DNA of 64,000 nt from Streptomyces alboniger (GCF_008704395.1 NZ_CP023695.1:5332001-5396000), one strand, 5' to 3'; positions 24,542-34,300 are shown, numbered from the stretch's first letter. A program made the numbers and translations. The notes: generated by a model from the letters alone, not told the origin.

Positions 24542-25504
24542 ATGTTCGCTGCTTACGCCGCCCGTATCGACCGTGACCAGCCGCTCAGCGGCCTTGAGTT
24601 GGGGGAGCGCCCGGCCCCGGAGGCGCGCCCCGGTTGGTCGACCGTGAATGTCAAGGCCGCTTCCCTGAACCACCACGACCTGTGGTCGCTGCGCGGGGTC
24701 GGTCTGGCCGAGGACAAGCTGCCGATGATCCTCGGCTGTGACGCCGCCGGGACCGACGAGGACGGGAACGAGGTCGTCCTCCACTCCGTCATCGGACAGT
24801 CGGGGCACGGCGTCGGGCCCCGCGAGGGCCGGTCCATCCTGACCGAGAAGTACCAGGGGACCTTCGCCGAGCGCGTGGCCGTGCCCACCTGGAACGTGCT
24901 GCCCAAGCCGAAGGAGCTGTCCTTCGCCGAGGCGGCCTGTCTGCCGACCGCGTGGCTGACCGCGTACCGCATGCTCTTCACCAACGCCGGTGTGCGGCCC
25001 GGGGATTCCGTCCTCGTGCAGGGCGCAGGCGGCGGCGTCGCCACGGCCGCGATCATGCTCGGCAAGGCGGCGGGCCTGCGGGTCTTCGCCACCAGCCGCG
25101 ACGAGGCCAAGCGCAAGCGGGCGCTGGAGCTGGGGGCCGTGGAGGCGGTCGAGTCGGGTGCGCGGCTGCCGCAGCGGGTCGATGCCGTCATCGAGACGGT
25201 GGGTGCGGCGACCTGGTCGCACTCGGTGAAGTCGCTGAAGCCGGGCGGCACGTTGGTCATCTCGGGGGCGACCAGTGGCGACCGCCCCGCGCACGCCGAA
25301 CTCACCCGGATCTTCTTCCTGGAGCTGAAGGTCGTCGGCTCGACCATGGGCACCAAGGACGAGCTGGAGGACCTGCTCTCCTTCTGCGCCGCCACGGGCG
25401 TGCGCCCCGTCATCGACGAGGTGCTGCCGCTCGACCGGGCGCGGGAGGGCTTCGAACGGCTGGAGTCCGGGGAGCAGTTCGGGAAGATCGTGCTGGAGGT
25501 CTGA
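24542..25504 (+). CDS. Zinc-binding-dehydrogenase-family (quinone-oxidoreductase-like) protein
   Basis: The 320-residue protein is a medium-chain dehydrogenase/reductase. It has a GroES-like start (VNVKAASLNHHDLWSLRG), a Rossmann motif VLVQGAGGGVATAAIMLGKA near residue 160 and a C-terminal DEVLPLDRAREGFERLESG. The Cys ligands of structural zinc are absent, so it is of the quinone reductase type using NADPH. ATG 24542 was chosen because earlier starts lie in the malic enzyme terminators. Confidence 0.88.
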   Translation: MFAAYAARIDRDQPLSGLELGERPAPEARPGWSTVNVKAASLNHHDLWSLRGVGLAEDKLPMILGCDAAGTDEDGNEVVLHSVIGQSGHGVGPREGRSILTEKYQGTFAERVAVPTWNVLPKPKELSFAEAACLPTAWLTAYRMLFTNAGVRPGDSVLVQGAGGGVATAAIMLGKAAGLRVFATSRDEAKRKRALELGAVEAVESGARLPQRVDAVIETVGAATWSHSVKSLKPGGTLVISGATSGDRPAHAELTRIFFLELKVVGSTMGTKDELEDLLSFCAATGVRPVIDEVLPLDRAREGFERLESGEQFGKIVLEV

Positions 25505-25532
25505 GCCGCGCTTCCGGCTGAGCCGCGCATCT

Positions 25533-25575
25533 GTCAACTGTGGTTGACGGCTGCCTCTTGTCAACGTAAGTTGAC
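25533..25575 (+). promoter_or_regulatory. Two GTCAAC-GTTGAC palindromes embedding a promoter
   Basis: GTCAACTGTGGTTGAC (25533-25548) and GTCAACGTAAGTTGAC (25560-25575) are two copies of the same 6-4-6 palindrome, 27 bp apart. A -35-like TTGACG (25544-25549) lies in the first. A -10-like TAAGTT (25567-25572), after a 17-bp spacer, lies in the second. Transcription would begin at or beside ATG 25580, so the mRNA is probably leaderless. A dimeric repressor on either site would block RNA polymerase; the HTH product of the first gene is the obvious candidate. Confidence 0.75.
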
Positions 25576-25579
25576 GTGT

Positions 25580-25789
25580 ATGACCGAAGCTACGGATCTC
25601 GCCGAGCGGGCGGGTGATCAGGATCCCCGGGTCGGGCTGCGTGCCGTCTCCGCGCTGCGGAAGCTGGTGGAGCGGCTCGAGGCCGTGCAGGTGCGCAGCG
25701 CGCGCCGGCAGGGCTGGTCGTGGCAGGAGATCGCCGCGGAACTCGGAGTGAGCAGGCAGGCCGTGCACAAGAAGTACGGGAGGCAGTGA
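25580..25789 (+). CDS. Small HTH regulator coupled to a Clp-N protein
   Basis: The 69-residue protein is a helical start (LRAVSALRKLVERLEAVQVR) followed by a helix-turn-helix GWSWQEIAAELGVSRQAVHKKY at the very C-terminus. ATG 25580 lies 7 nt after a TAAGTT hexamer, so the mRNA is probably leaderless. The stop overlaps the next ATG by one base (TGATG), so the two proteins are made together. It probably binds the two palindromes in its own promoter. Confidence 0.85.
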   Translation: MTEATDLAERAGDQDPRVGLRAVSALRKLVERLEAVQVRSARRQGWSWQEIAAELGVSRQAVHKKYGRQ

Positions 25790-26367
25790 TGTTCGAGCGG
25801 TTCACCAAGGATGCCCGGGCCGTGGTGCTCGGCGCGGTCGAGCACGCGGAGCGAGGGGGCGCGGACTCGGTCGACGACGGGCACCTGCTGCTCGCGCTGC
25901 TCGACCGGGAGGCGAGCCGGGGGTCGTTCGCTCTCGCGGCGCTCGGGGCCGCGGGCCGCCGTGACGCGATCGAGGAGGCGCTGAGCGGGGCGCGACGGCG
26001 CGGCGGCCTCTCGCAGGCCGACACGGACGCGCTGGCCGGGCTCGGCATCGACGTCGCCGCGATCGTCTCCCGGGTCGAGGAGGCCCATGGCGAGGGCGCG
26101 CTGGCGGACGGCGGGAAGTCCGGGCCCCGCAAGGCGGGGCGGGGCCGGCTCGGCCGGGTGCCCTTCTCCCGCGAGGGCAAGGACGTCCTGGAGAAGTCCC
26201 TGCGCGCCGCCACCGCCCGCCGCGACCGCCGCATCGGCGACGAGCACATCCTGCTCGCCCTGACGGTCCGCCCCGGCTTCGTCGCCGAGGTCCTCGCGGA
26301 TCACGGGGTGACGCACGCGTCGGTGGACCGGGTCCTCGGCGCGGACCCCGCGGCGGCCGCGGGCTGA
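25789..26367 (+). CDS. Clp N-terminal domain protein, ClpC adaptor-like
   Basis: The 192-residue protein consists of two Clp repeat (Clp-N) motifs: FERFTKDARAVVLGAVEHAE with DDGHLLLALLDREASR, and a second copy VPFSREGKDVLEKSLRAATA with IGDEHILLALTV. There is no ATPase domain, so it is a stand-alone substrate- or adaptor-binding domain as in ClpS/ClpC partners. It is translationally coupled to the small HTH gene. The pair may sense unfolded or damaged proteins, with the Clp-N domain acting as a ligand sensor for the repressor. That last step is inference. Confidence 0.85.
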   Translation: MFERFTKDARAVVLGAVEHAERGGADSVDDGHLLLALLDREASRGSFALAALGAAGRRDAIEEALSGARRRGGLSQADTDALAGLGIDVAAIVSRVEEAHGEGALADGGKSGPRKAGRGRLGRVPFSREGKDVLEKSLRAATARRDRRIGDEHILLALTVRPGFVAEVLADHGVTHASVDRVLGADPAAAAG

Positions 26368-26400
26368 CGCCGACGCCGGGGCCGGGCCGGCCCAGGTTTG

Positions 26401-26800
26401 TGTGTGCGGTGCTGAGGCCGCGTCCTGCGCCTGTCCTCAGTCATCTCCGGGCGGGCGGGGGGGGTGTCCCTGCGCGGCGCGCCCGTCGGTAAGGGGGGCG
26501 CGGGCCTGGCTGGTCCCTGGCTTGTGTGTGCGGTGCTGAGGCCGCCCTCTGCGCCTGTCGTCATTCATCCCCGGGCGGGCGGGGGAGGGGTGTCCCTGTG
26601 CGGCGCGCCCGTCGGTAAGGGGGCGCGGGCCTGGCTGGTTCCCGGCTTGTGTGTGCGGCGCTGAGGCCGCCCCCCTGCGCCCGTCGTCAGTCATCCTCGG
26701 ACGGGCGGGGGAGGCGTCCCGGTGCGGGCCGCCGTGGCGGCAAGGGGGCGCGGGTCTGGCTGGGCCCCGTGCTGGTTGTGCGGCGCCGAGCCCCCGCCCC
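26401..26800. repeat. Tandem direct repeat, about 124-125 bp, three full copies plus a partial
   Basis: Units begin at 26401, 26525 and 26650, with a partial fourth at 26775, each opening TGTGTGCGG and running through gctgaggccgc, cgggcgggcgggg, gtccctg and gggcgcgggcctggctgg blocks. Periods are 124, 125 and 125 bp. The copies differ by scattered substitutions. The array fills the 435-bp gap between the Clp-N gene and the converging PadR gene. No coding frame here looks real. Confidence 0.85.
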
Positions 26801-26802
26801 CG

Positions 26803-27918
26803 TCAGGTCTTTCGTGGGCGCAGGGTCGCCCCGATGCGGGCCGCCGCTGTCGACAAGTGGGTGCGGGCCTCGCGGAGTTGGGCCTCCGTTACGCCGTGGT
26901 CGCGGGCCGCGTCGCGGATGTCGTCCCGGAAGCGGTCGAGCAGGCGGTCCAGGTCGCGGGCCGGGTCGCCGCTCGGCTCCTCGTGGGCCCAGTCGGGGAC
27001 GTACTCCACGGTCAGGTCATCGGGGGCGGCGCTGAACTTGGGGGCGGGGTCGGGGGTGGAATCGGGGCCTGCCTCGGGGGCGGGGCCCGGCTCCGTCCCG
27101 CGGGCCGACGCGGGGTCCTCCTGAGGCGCCTCGGGGAAGTGCTTGCCGAGGTCCAGGCCGAAGTCCATGCCGTACGCGCCGAACCCCTTGGCCAGCTCCG
27201 TCAGGCTTTCCTGTACGCCCGCCGGCCAGTCGCCTTGCGTGAAGTGGTCCTGGACCTGTTCCTGGACGAGCCGGGCGATGCGCTGGGCCTCTTCCTGGGC
27301 CTGGATCCGCGCCTTCTCCTGGGCGTCCTTGGCCTGGCGGCGCGCCCGCTGGGCCTCCTCGCGGGCCCGGCGGCTCTCGTCCTTCGCGCGGCGCGCCTGC
27401 TCCTTCCACTCCTGCTTGGCGCGGTTGAACTCCTCCTTCGCCTTGCGCCAGCCGTCCTTGTCGCCCCACGCACCGTCGAAGGAGTCGGACGGGTCGGCGG
27501 AGGTCCCGCCGGTGTCCGCGCCTCCCGAGGCGCGCGCCTCATCGGCTGCCGCCCTCATCTCTCGGCGCAGGTCGCCCGCCGCTCCCTGGACGCCGTCGCG
27601 GATCTCGGCCGCAAGCTCGGCGACGGACTCGCGGATCTCCAGCTCCAGGTCGGCCAGCTCGCCGCCACGCCCGGCCAGCTCGGCGCGGCCCGCCTCCGTG
27701 ATGGCATAGACCTTCCGGCCGCCCTCGGTGGTGTGCGTGACCAGGCCCTCGGCCTCCAGCTTGGCGAGGCGCGGATAGACCGTGCCCGCCGAGGGTGCGT
27801 ACAGGCCCTGGAAGCGCTCTTCGAGGAGGCGGATCACCTCATAGCCGTGGCGCGGGGCCTCGTCCAGCAGCTTGAGCAGGTACAGGCGCAGGCGGCCGTG
27901 GGCGAACACGGGGGGCAT
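26803..27918 (-). CDS. PadR-family regulator with long coiled-coil extension
   Basis: The 371-residue protein has an N-terminal PadR winged helix (LRLYLLKLLDEAPRHGYEVI, YAPSAGTVYPRLAKLEAEGLV). A very long charged helical region follows (about 150-235, alternating Arg/Lys with Glu/Gln), and then a Pro-rich linker with a short helical end. ATG 27918 begins one base beyond the stop of the DUF4097 gene, so it is second in that operon. It probably represses the operon promoter at ATATCGCG-type sites. Confidence 0.9.
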   Translation of the reverse strand: MPPVFAHGRLRLYLLKLLDEAPRHGYEVIRLLEERFQGLYAPSAGTVYPRLAKLEAEGLVTHTTEGGRKVYAITEAGRAELAGRGGELADLELEIRESVAELAAEIRDGVQGAAGDLRREMRAAADEARASGGADTGGTSADPSDSFDGAWGDKDGWRKAKEEFNRAKQEWKEQARRAKDESRRAREEAQRARRQAKDAQEKARIQAQEEAQRIARLVQEQVQDHFTQGDWPAGVQESLTELAKGFGAYGMDFGLDLGKHFPEAPQEDPASARGTEPGPAPEAGPDSTPDPAPKFSAAPDDLTVEYVPDWAHEEPSGDPARDLDRLLDRFRDDIRDAARDHGVTEAQLREARTHLSTAAARIGATLRPRKT

Positions 27919-27919
27919 T

Positions 27920-28861
27920 TCAGAGCACCTTCTTGTCGGTCGGGCCATCGTCGGTCGGGCCGTTGGGCGGGGCGTCGGTCCGGTCGTCGCCGCTCGGCGC
28001 GGTGGTGTCCGCCTGGGCGACGTCCAGGGGGACATCGTCGTACGGATCCTCCTCCGCCGGTGGCCTGCGCAGCAGCGCGATCGATCCGCAGACCGTCGTC
28101 GCCCTGAGCCGTCCCGCGCCCGAGCCGAGCCGGCCCGTGAGCCGCTTGGCGCCCCACTGGCCGCTGACCCTCAGGTCCTCGAAGGCGTTCGACACGGATC
28201 CGGTCGTGGTGTCCACCTCGACCTCCGCGTCCGCCGGATGCGGAAGCCGGATCGCGATCTCGCCCGAGACGCTCGACAGAGCGATGTCCGTCGGGCCGCC
28301 CGCCGGGTCGAGATCCACGACCATCGAGCCGCTCACCGAATCCGCCCGGACGGAGGAGCCCGCGGCCTCGACCACGGTCAGATCGCCTGCCGCGGAGCTG
28401 AACCCCAGGTCGCCGGTGACGCCCTGGGCCTCCACGCTCCCGGAGACCGTCTCGGCGCGGACCGGGCCCGAGAGGCCGACCAGGGTGGTGTCGCCGGTGA
28501 CTCCCTTCACCTCCACGTACCCCTCGATCCCGGAGACCATGGCGGCGGCGCCGACCACGCCGACCTCCACGCGCGTGCCCGCCGGTACGGCCAGTGAGAC
28601 GACCGCGCTGCGGTGCCAGTTCCCGGGGTCGAACCACGTGAGGAAGTTCTTCCAGGGCAGGTCGTCGTAGGCGACGGAGAGGGTGCCGTCCTCGTGGGTG
28701 ACGGTCAGGGGAGGGCCTTCGATCTCGGTGACCTCCAGGCGGGCGGGACCTTCTTCCGTGCCCACCACGTTCACCGTTCCGTTGGCTACGCGGACCCGGA
28801 GGGTCGCCACCGGGGCGTCGAACGCGAGCTTCCGGGGCTCGGCGACGGACCACTCTGACAT
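27920..28861 (-). CDS. DUF4097 beta-strand-repeat protein
   Basis: The 313-residue protein is built of about ten beta-strand repeats such as VRAETVSGSVEAQGVTGDL and ADSVSGSMVVDLD, the parallel beta-helix pattern of DUF4097 (adhesin-like, LiaX/YvlB type). No signal peptide or membrane segment is present. In many bacteria such genes pair with PadR or PspC regulators in envelope stress. ATG 28861 has GGAGGA upstream. It is cotranscribed with the PadR gene. Confidence 0.85.
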   Translation of the reverse strand: MSEWSVAEPRKLAFDAPVATLRVRVANGTVNVVGTEEGPARLEVTEIEGPPLTVTHEDGTLSVAYDDLPWKNFLTWFDPGNWHRSAVVSLAVPAGTRVEVGVVGAAAMVSGIEGYVEVKGVTGDTTLVGLSGPVRAETVSGSVEAQGVTGDLGFSSAAGDLTVVEAAGSSVRADSVSGSMVVDLDPAGGPTDIALSSVSGEIAIRLPHPADAEVEVDTTTGSVSNAFEDLRVSGQWGAKRLTGRLGSGAGRLRATTVCGSIALLRRPPAEEDPYDDVPLDVAQADTTAPSGDDRTDAPPNGPTDDGPTDKKVL

Positions 28862-28927
28862 GGGTGTCCTCCTTGGTGGGCCTCGGCGCGCACGCCCCGG
28901 ACCTGGACGGCCCCCGACACGACGCGC

Positions 28928-28982
28928 CATATCGCGTCTCTGCCATTCACGATATATCGCGGATCCCGAAAGTCAAGACTGC
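28928..28982. promoter_or_regulatory. ATATCGCG motif cluster, candidate PadR operator
   Basis: ATATCGCG (about 28929), the perfect palindrome CGATATATCG (28950-28959, continuing CGCGG) and GATATCCGCGAT (about 28975) lie in 55 bp upstream of the DUF4097-PadR operon and of the divergent 29016 gene. AT-rich symmetric elements of this sort are rare in this GC-rich DNA and fit an autoregulatory PadR site. Confidence 0.5.
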
Positions 28983-29015
28983 GCCGATATCCGCGATCTG
29001 TCCTAGCGTGGGGCC

Positions 29016-29855
29016 ATGTCGTCAGAAGCTTCCGCGCGCGCCCTGGGCGTCGGCGCACTGCTGCTCTGCCGGGCCGACCCCGACGCCACGGAGCCCGTGG
29101 CCCACCTGCTCCGCGAGCGGATGCTACTCGTGCCGGCCGGCGGCGGCTGGAGCGTACTGGTTCCCGAGGGCAAGCCCTGGCTGCACGGCGAGGAACCGGT
29201 CGACCGGGTGCTCACCGGGTGGGCCACCGCCCTCGCCGTGGGCTCCGGCAGGCCCGTGCTGGCCCTGTGGTGGGACACCGACCGCTGCGGCTACACCCTC
29301 GCCGCCGGGTTCCGGCGCACCGTCGGCTACGAGTGGCTGGCGAACGGCACGCCCGTCGGGGAGGACGAGGCGATGCGGACGTTCGCCGCCCGGCTGGGCC
29401 TCGATCCCGTCCTGGACATGCAGTCCCTGGAGGCGCTGACCCGGCCCGACACGGAGGCCGACGCGCGCGCCAGGATGCTCGGCCTCCTCGCCGTCCTCAC
29501 CCGCACGGGCCTCGCGCTCCCGCCCGGCCTCGCCCCCGGCGAACCGGCCGACCGGCTCCGCGAGGCGGCACGGGTCCAGCGGGATCTGCGCAAGGTCGAG
29601 TGGGCGGGGTGGCGTGACGCGGTGCGGGCGGAGTTCGACGTGGTCGAGAGCGGGCCGCTCGGCCCCTGGGTGCGCGGCCCCAAGGCGCGGGCGCTGGCCG
29701 CGGCCCAGGTGGCGGCCGGACTGCCGCTCGCGGCGTGGGCGGTACGGCGGCGCAGCGGCGGCTGGGCCGTGGCGGCCGCGGTGCTGGTGGCGCAGGGGGC
29801 GCTTGGACTCGCGTACGACCGGATGCGGGCGCGGGACTTCGCGGGCACGCGCTGA
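29016..29855 (+). CDS. Conserved hypothetical protein
   Basis: The 279-residue protein is mostly soluble with a weak hydrophobic pair near its C-terminus (ALAAAQVAAGLPLAAWAVRR and GGWAVAAAVLVAQGALGLAY), which could be membrane-associated. No named domain is recognised; the composition is typical of conserved Streptomyces hypotheticals. ATG 29016 is divergent from the DUF4097 operon and shares its promoter region. Confidence 0.65.
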   Translation: MSSEASARALGVGALLLCRADPDATEPVAHLLRERMLLVPAGGGWSVLVPEGKPWLHGEEPVDRVLTGWATALAVGSGRPVLALWWDTDRCGYTLAAGFRRTVGYEWLANGTPVGEDEAMRTFAARLGLDPVLDMQSLEALTRPDTEADARARMLGLLAVLTRTGLALPPGLAPGEPADRLREAARVQRDLRKVEWAGWRDAVRAEFDVVESGPLGPWVRGPKARALAAAQVAAGLPLAAWAVRRRSGGWAVAAAVLVAQGALGLAYDRMRARDFAGTR

Positions 29856-29886
29856 GGCTGCCTTCGCGGGCACGCGCTGAGGCTGC
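29838..29886. repeat. 25-bp tandem duplication across a stop codon
   Basis: TTCGCGGGCACGCGCTGAGG at 29838 is repeated at 29863, and a third degraded copy begins at 29887. The stop codon of the upstream gene lies in copy 1, so the duplication is just outside the coding region. Confidence 0.75.
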
Positions 29887-29920
29887 TTCGCGCGGCACGC
29901 CCCGAGCGACCGCGGGGCGG

Positions 29921-30103
29921 CTACTCCTCGTCGTCCTCGTCGTCCAGCCTGGCCAGCCACGTCGCCAGGCGCTCGACCGGCACCTCGAAGTCGGGGTTGA
30001 GGTCCACGAAGGCGCGGAGCTGCTCGGCGAGCCACTCGAAGGTGACCTCCTCCTCGCCGCGCCGCTTCTCCAGCTCCTCGATGCCACGGTCGGTGAAGTA
30101 CAA
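29921..30103 (-). CDS. DUF6104-type small acidic protein
   Basis: The 60-residue protein, MYFTDRGIEELEKRRGEEEV with an acidic DDEDDEE end, is a conserved actinobacterial small protein found next to the 2-oxoglutarate enzyme gene. Its function is unknown. It lies downstream of that gene on the same strand, beyond a strong hairpin, so it is probably expressed from its own promoter or by read-through. Confidence 0.8.
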   Translation of the reverse strand: MYFTDRGIEELEKRRGEEEVTFEWLAEQLRAFVDLNPDFEVPVERLATWLARLDDEDDEE

Positions 30104-30167
30104 CTCAAGCTCCTGATGCGTACGGTCTCTTCCGCCTCATGGTAGGCGGCTCAGGCCCCCGCGTACG

Positions 30168-30217
30168 CCGGTGGGCCCGGCCCCGAGTCGCAAAGAACTC
30201 GGGGCCGGGCCCACCGG
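30168..30217. terminator. Terminator after the 2-oxoglutarate enzyme gene, 21-bp stem
   Basis: Bases 30168-30188 pair perfectly with 30197-30217 around an 8-nt loop (cgcaaaga), 19 bp downstream of the stop of the 2-oxoglutarate enzyme gene on the minus strand. Confidence 0.9.
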
Positions 30218-30235
30218 ACGCGCAACCGTCGAGGC

Positions 30236-33200
30236 CTAGGCCTCGAAGACCTCGCTCAGGAGCTGCGCCTGCTCCTGCTCGTGGCGCTTCTTCGAGCCGA
30301 CCGCGGGGGACGAGCCGTGCGGCCGCGAGATGCGGCGCAGACGCTCGCCGTGCGGGATGTCGGCGCCGACCGCCAGGTCCAGGTGGTCGATGAGGTTGAG
30401 GGCGATGAAGGGCCACGCGCCCTGGTTCGCCGGCTCCTCCTGCGCCCACAGGTACTTCTCGGCGTTCGGATACTTGGAGATCTCCTCCTGGAGCTCCGCG
30501 CCCGGCAGCGGGTACAGACGCTCGATGCGGATGATCGCCGTGTCCGTGACACCGCGCTTCTGCCGCTCGGCCTCCAGCTCGTAGTAGAGCTTGCCCGCGC
30601 AGAAGACGACCTTGCGGACCGCCTTCGGGTCCACGGACGCGTCGCCGATGACCGGGCGGAAGCTGCCCGAGGTGAACTCCTCCGTCTTGGACGCGGCGGC
30701 CTTCAGGCGCAGCATCCACTTCGGGGTGAAGACCACCAGCGGCTTGTGGTGCGGGTTGTGCACCTGCCACCGCAGGAGGTGGAAGTAGTTCGACGGGAGG
30801 GTCGGCATCGCGACCGTCATGTTGTTCTGCGCGCACAGCTGGAGGAAGCGCTCCGGGCGGGCGGACGAGTGGTCCGGGCCCTGGCCCTCGTAGCCGTGCG
30901 GGAGGAGCAGGGTGACGCCGGACGTCTGGCCCCACTTCTGCTCGGCCGAGGAGATGAACTCGTCGACGACGGTCTGCGCGCCGTTGACGAAGTCACCGAA
31001 CTGGGCCTCCCACATCACGAGGGACTCGGGACGGGCCAGGGAGTAGCCGTACTCGAAGCCCATCGCCGCGTACTCGGACAGGAGCGAGTCGTAGGCGTTG
31101 AAGCGGGCCTGCTCCTCGGAGAGGTACAGCAGCGGCGTGTAGTCGTCGCCCGTCTCGCGGTCGATGAGGACCGCGTGGCGCTGGCCGAACGTGCCGCGGC
31201 GCGAGTCCTGGCCCGCGAGGCGCACCGGGGTGCCCTCCATGAGCAGCGAGCCGATGGCGAGGGTCTCGCCCATGCCCCAGTCGATCGTGCCGTCCTCGAC
31301 CATGGCCGCGCGGCGCTGGAGCTGCGGCAGCAGGCGCGGGTGCACGGTGACGCGGTCGGGGATGTTGACCTGGGACTCGGCGATGCGCTTGACGACCTCC
31401 TGGGAGATCGCCGTGTTCACCGCGACCGGGAACTCGGCCTCGGGGCCGGGGACCTCCACCGGCGCGGACTGCGAGGTGGCCTCGCGGACCTCGGTGAAGA
31501 CCTTCTCCAGCTGGCCCTGGTAGTCCTGGAGCGCCTGCTCGGCCTCTTCCAGGGTGATGTCGCCGCGACCGATGAGGGACTCGGTGTAGAGCTTGCGCAC
31601 CGAGCGCTTCTTGTCGATCAGGTCGTACATCAGCGGCTGGGTGAACGCCGGGTTGTCCGACTCGTTGTGACCGCGGCGGCGGTAGCAGATGAGGTCGATC
31701 ACGACGTCCTTGTTGAACGCCTGACGGAACTCGAAGGCCAGGCGGGCCACGCGGACCACGGCCTCCGGGTCGTCGCCGTTCACGTGGAAGATCGGCGCCT
31801 CGATCATCCGCGCCACGTCCGTCGAGTACATCGACGAGCGGGACGACTCCGGGGCGGCGGTGAAGCCGACCTGGTTGTTGATGACGACGTGGACCGTGCC
31901 GCCCGTGCGGTAGCCGCGCAGCTGCGACATGTTCAGGGTCTCGGCGACCACGCCCTGGCCCGCGAAGGCCGCGTCACCGTGCAGGGCGACGGGCAGGACC
32001 GTGAAGTCCGTGCCGCCCTTGTTGATGATGTCCTGCTTGGCGCGGACGATGCCTTCCAGGACCGGGTCGACCGCCTCCAGGTGGGAGGGGTTGGCGGCCA
32101 GGGAGACCTTGATCTGCTCGCCGTCCAGGCCCGTGAAGGTGCCCTCGGCGCCCAGGTGGTACTTCACGTCGCCGGAGCCGTGCATCGACTTCGGGTCGAG
32201 GTTGCCCTCGAACTCGCGGAAGATCTGGGCGTACGACTTGCCGACGATGTTCGCGAGCACGTTCAGGCGGCCGCGGTGGGCCATGCCGATGACGACCTCG
32301 TCCAGGCGCGACTCGGCCGCCGAGTCGATGACGGCGTCGAGCAGCGGGATGACGGACTCGCCGCCCTCCAGCGAGAAGCGCTTCTGGCCGACGTACTTGG
32401 TCTGGAGGAAGGTCTCGAACGCCTCCGCGGCGTTCAGGCGGCGCAGGATGCGCAGCTGCTCCTCGCGCTCCGGCTTCGTGGCGTGCTGGCGCTCGATGCG
32501 GTCCTGGAGCCACTTGCGCTGCTTCGGGTCCTGGATGTGCATGAACTCGACGCCGGTGGTGCGGCAGTACGAGTCGCGCAGCACGCCGAGGACGTCGCGC
32601 AGCTTCATCATCGACTTGCCGGCGAAGCCGCCGACCGCGAACTCCCGCTCCAGGTCCCACAGGGTGAGGCCGTGCTCGGTGATGTCCAGGTCGGGGTGCT
32701 TGCGCTGCTTGTACTCCAGCGGGTCCGTGTCGGCCATGACGTGGCCGCGGACGCGGTAGGAGTGGATCAGCTCGAAGACGCGGGCGGCCTTCGTGACGTC
32801 GTCGTCGTGCGAGGCGTCGATGTCCTTGAGCCAGCGGACCGGCTCGTAGGGGATCCGCAGAGCCTCGAAGATCTCGTCGTAGAAGTCCTGCTCACCGAGG
32901 AGGAGGTTCGCGACGATGCGCAGGAACTCGCCGGAGGCGGCGCCCTGGATGACCCGGTGGTCGTAGGTCGACGTGAGCGTCATGACCTTCGAGATGCCGA
33001 GCTTGTTCAGGGTGTCCTGGGAGGTGCCCTGGAACTCCGCGGGGTAGTCCATGGAGCCGACGCCCATGATGACCGACTGGCCGGGCATCAGACGCGGGAC
33101 CGAGTGGACGGTGCCGAGGCCGCCGGGGTTGGTCAGGGAGACCGTGACGCCGGTGAAGTCGTCCATGCCGAGCTTGCCGTCGCGGGCGCGGCGGACGATG

Positions 33201-34024
33201 TCCTCGTAGGCCTGCCAGAACTCGAAGAAGTTCATGGTCTCGGCCTTCTTGATGCCCGCGACCACGAGCTGGCGGTCGCCGTTGGGCTTCACCAGGTCGA
33301 TGGCGAGGCCGAAGTTGATGTGCTCCGGCTTGACCAGGGTCGGCTTGCCGTCCTTCTCCACGAAGGAGTAGTTCATCGACGGCATGGCCTTGATGGCCTG
33401 CACCATCGCGTACCCGATGAGGTGCGTGAAGGAGATCTTCCCGCCGCGGGCGCGCTTGAGGTGGTTGTTGATGACGATGCGGTTGTCGAAGAGCAGCTTC
33501 ACCGGGACCGCGCGGACCGACGTGGCCGTCGGGACCTCGATCGAGGCGTTCATGTTCTTCGCGACCGCGGCGGCCGGGCCGCGCAGCGTCGTGTACTCGG
33601 GTCCTGCCGGGGCCTCCTTCGCGGGCTCCGCCTTGGCGGCGGGCTTCGCGGCGGCGGGCTTGGCGGCGGGGGCCGCGGGGGCCGCGGTGGCGGGCTTCGC
33701 GGTCTGGGCCGCGGGCGTCGCGGGAGCCGGTGCGGCGGGCGCGGGCTTCGCGGCCGGCGCGGCGGGAGCAGTGGTGGACGCGGCCCCCGCGGCCGCGTCA
33801 CCCGCCGGCTGCGCCGGGGTGGCGGCTACGGAAGCGCCCACCCCCGGCTTGTAGTCGGCGAAGAAGTCCCACCAGGCTCGGTCGACCGAATTCGGGTCCT
33901 GGAGGTACTGCTGATAGATCTCGTCTACGAGCCACTCATTGGGACCGAAGGCGGCGGCAGGGTCCTTGCCCTGCGCGTCTTGGTCGGTCGAAGTGCTCGA
34001 GCTACTGGGGGACTGTGACGACAC
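30236..34024 (-). CDS. kgd: Multifunctional 2-oxoglutarate decarboxylase/dehydrogenase E1/E2
   Basis: The roughly 1262-residue protein has an N-terminal E1-type segment ([20 protein letters not shown]), an Ala/Pro/Lys linker in place of a lipoyl domain, and an E2-like acyltransferase domain with [16 protein letters not shown]. The thiamine-diphosphate E1 core follows ([45 protein letters not shown]). This is the KGD architecture of mycobacteria and Streptomyces, serving the TCA cycle. I prefer GTG 34024 (MSSQSPSS...) because family members begin that way; ATG 34051 is the alternative. A 276-bp gap upstream should hold its promoter. Confidence 0.95.
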   Translation of the reverse strand: MSSQSPSSSSTSTDQDAQGKDPAAAFGPNEWLVDEIYQQYLQDPNSVDRAWWDFFADYKPGVGASVAATPAQPAGDAAAGAASTTAPAAPAAKPAPAAPAPATPAAQTAKPATAAPAAPAAKPAAAKPAAKAEPAKEAPAGPEYTTLRGPAAAVAKNMNASIEVPTATSVRAVPVKLLFDNRIVINNHLKRARGGKISFTHLIGYAMVQAIKAMPSMNYSFVEKDGKPTLVKPEHINFGLAIDLVKPNGDRQLVVAGIKKAETMNFFEFWQAYEDIVRRARDGKLGMDDFTGVTVSLTNPGGLGTVHSVPRLMPGQSVIMGVGSMDYPAEFQGTSQDTLNKLGISKVMTLTSTYDHRVIQGAASGEFLRIVANLLLGEQDFYDEIFEALRIPYEPVRWLKDIDASHDDDVTKAARVFELIHSYRVRGHVMADTDPLEYKQRKHPDLDITEHGLTLWDLEREFAVGGFAGKSMMKLRDVLGVLRDSYCRTTGVEFMHIQDPKQRKWLQDRIERQHATKPEREEQLRILRRLNAAEAFETFLQTKYVGQKRFSLEGGESVIPLLDAVIDSAAESRLDEVVIGMAHRGRLNVLANIVGKSYAQIFREFEGNLDPKSMHGSGDVKYHLGAEGTFTGLDGEQIKVSLAANPSHLEAVDPVLEGIVRAKQDIINKGGTDFTVLPVALHGDAAFAGQGVVAETLNMSQLRGYRTGGTVHVVINNQVGFTAAPESSRSSMYSTDVARMIEAPIFHVNGDDPEAVVRVARLAFEFRQAFNKDVVIDLICYRRRGHNESDNPAFTQPLMYDLIDKKRSVRKLYTESLIGRGDITLEEAEQALQDYQGQLEKVFTEVREATSQSAPVEVPGPEAEFPVAVNTAISQEVVKRIAESQVNIPDRVTVHPRLLPQLQRRAAMVEDGTIDWGMGETLAIGSLLMEGTPVRLAGQDSRRGTFGQRHAVLIDRETGDDYTPLLYLSEEQARFNAYDSLLSEYAAMGFEYGYSLARPESLVMWEAQFGDFVNGAQTVVDEFISSAEQKWGQTSGVTLLLPHGYEGQGPDHSSARPERFLQLCAQNNMTVAMPTLPSNYFHLLRWQVHNPHHKPLVVFTPKWMLRLKAAASKTEEFTSGSFRPVIGDASVDPKAVRKVVFCAGKLYYELEAERQKRGVTDTAIIRIERLYPLPGAELQEEISKYPNAEKYLWAQEEPANQGAWPFIALNLIDHLDLAVGADIPHGERLRRISRPHGSSPAVGSKKRHEQEQAQLLSEVFEA

Positions 34025-34300
34025 GGCGGTAACCGCCCTCTTCCGCTTCACAAGGTGATGGACAGCGGAAATAAAGGCTACGCCTCCATCGGCGTGAGGT
34101 GCAGGCCGGGCCCGTCATCCGTCGCGTAAGTCACACTGGAGCAAGGGTTTCGGCGCTGTAAATGGCGGGAAACAAGCGAGGTTCCGCAACGCGAGATGGC
34201 CGCGCGGGTACGTCGGAGGGACGTCTACGCGCGGCGGCGGTCCCCGAGTGCCCACAAGGGCGCCCGATGAATCGCTTCCGGTTCGAACCCTACGTCAACT

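Noticed and set aside
30281..34018. A 1245-residue antisense frame opposite the 2-oxoglutarate enzyme gene
   Set aside because: It is the typical GC-rich shadow of a long gene, rich in Val, Arg and Asp without any domain.
34215..34300. tRNA-like GGTTCGAACCC near the kinase end
   Set aside because: No 5-bp T stem or matching acceptor arm can be formed around it.
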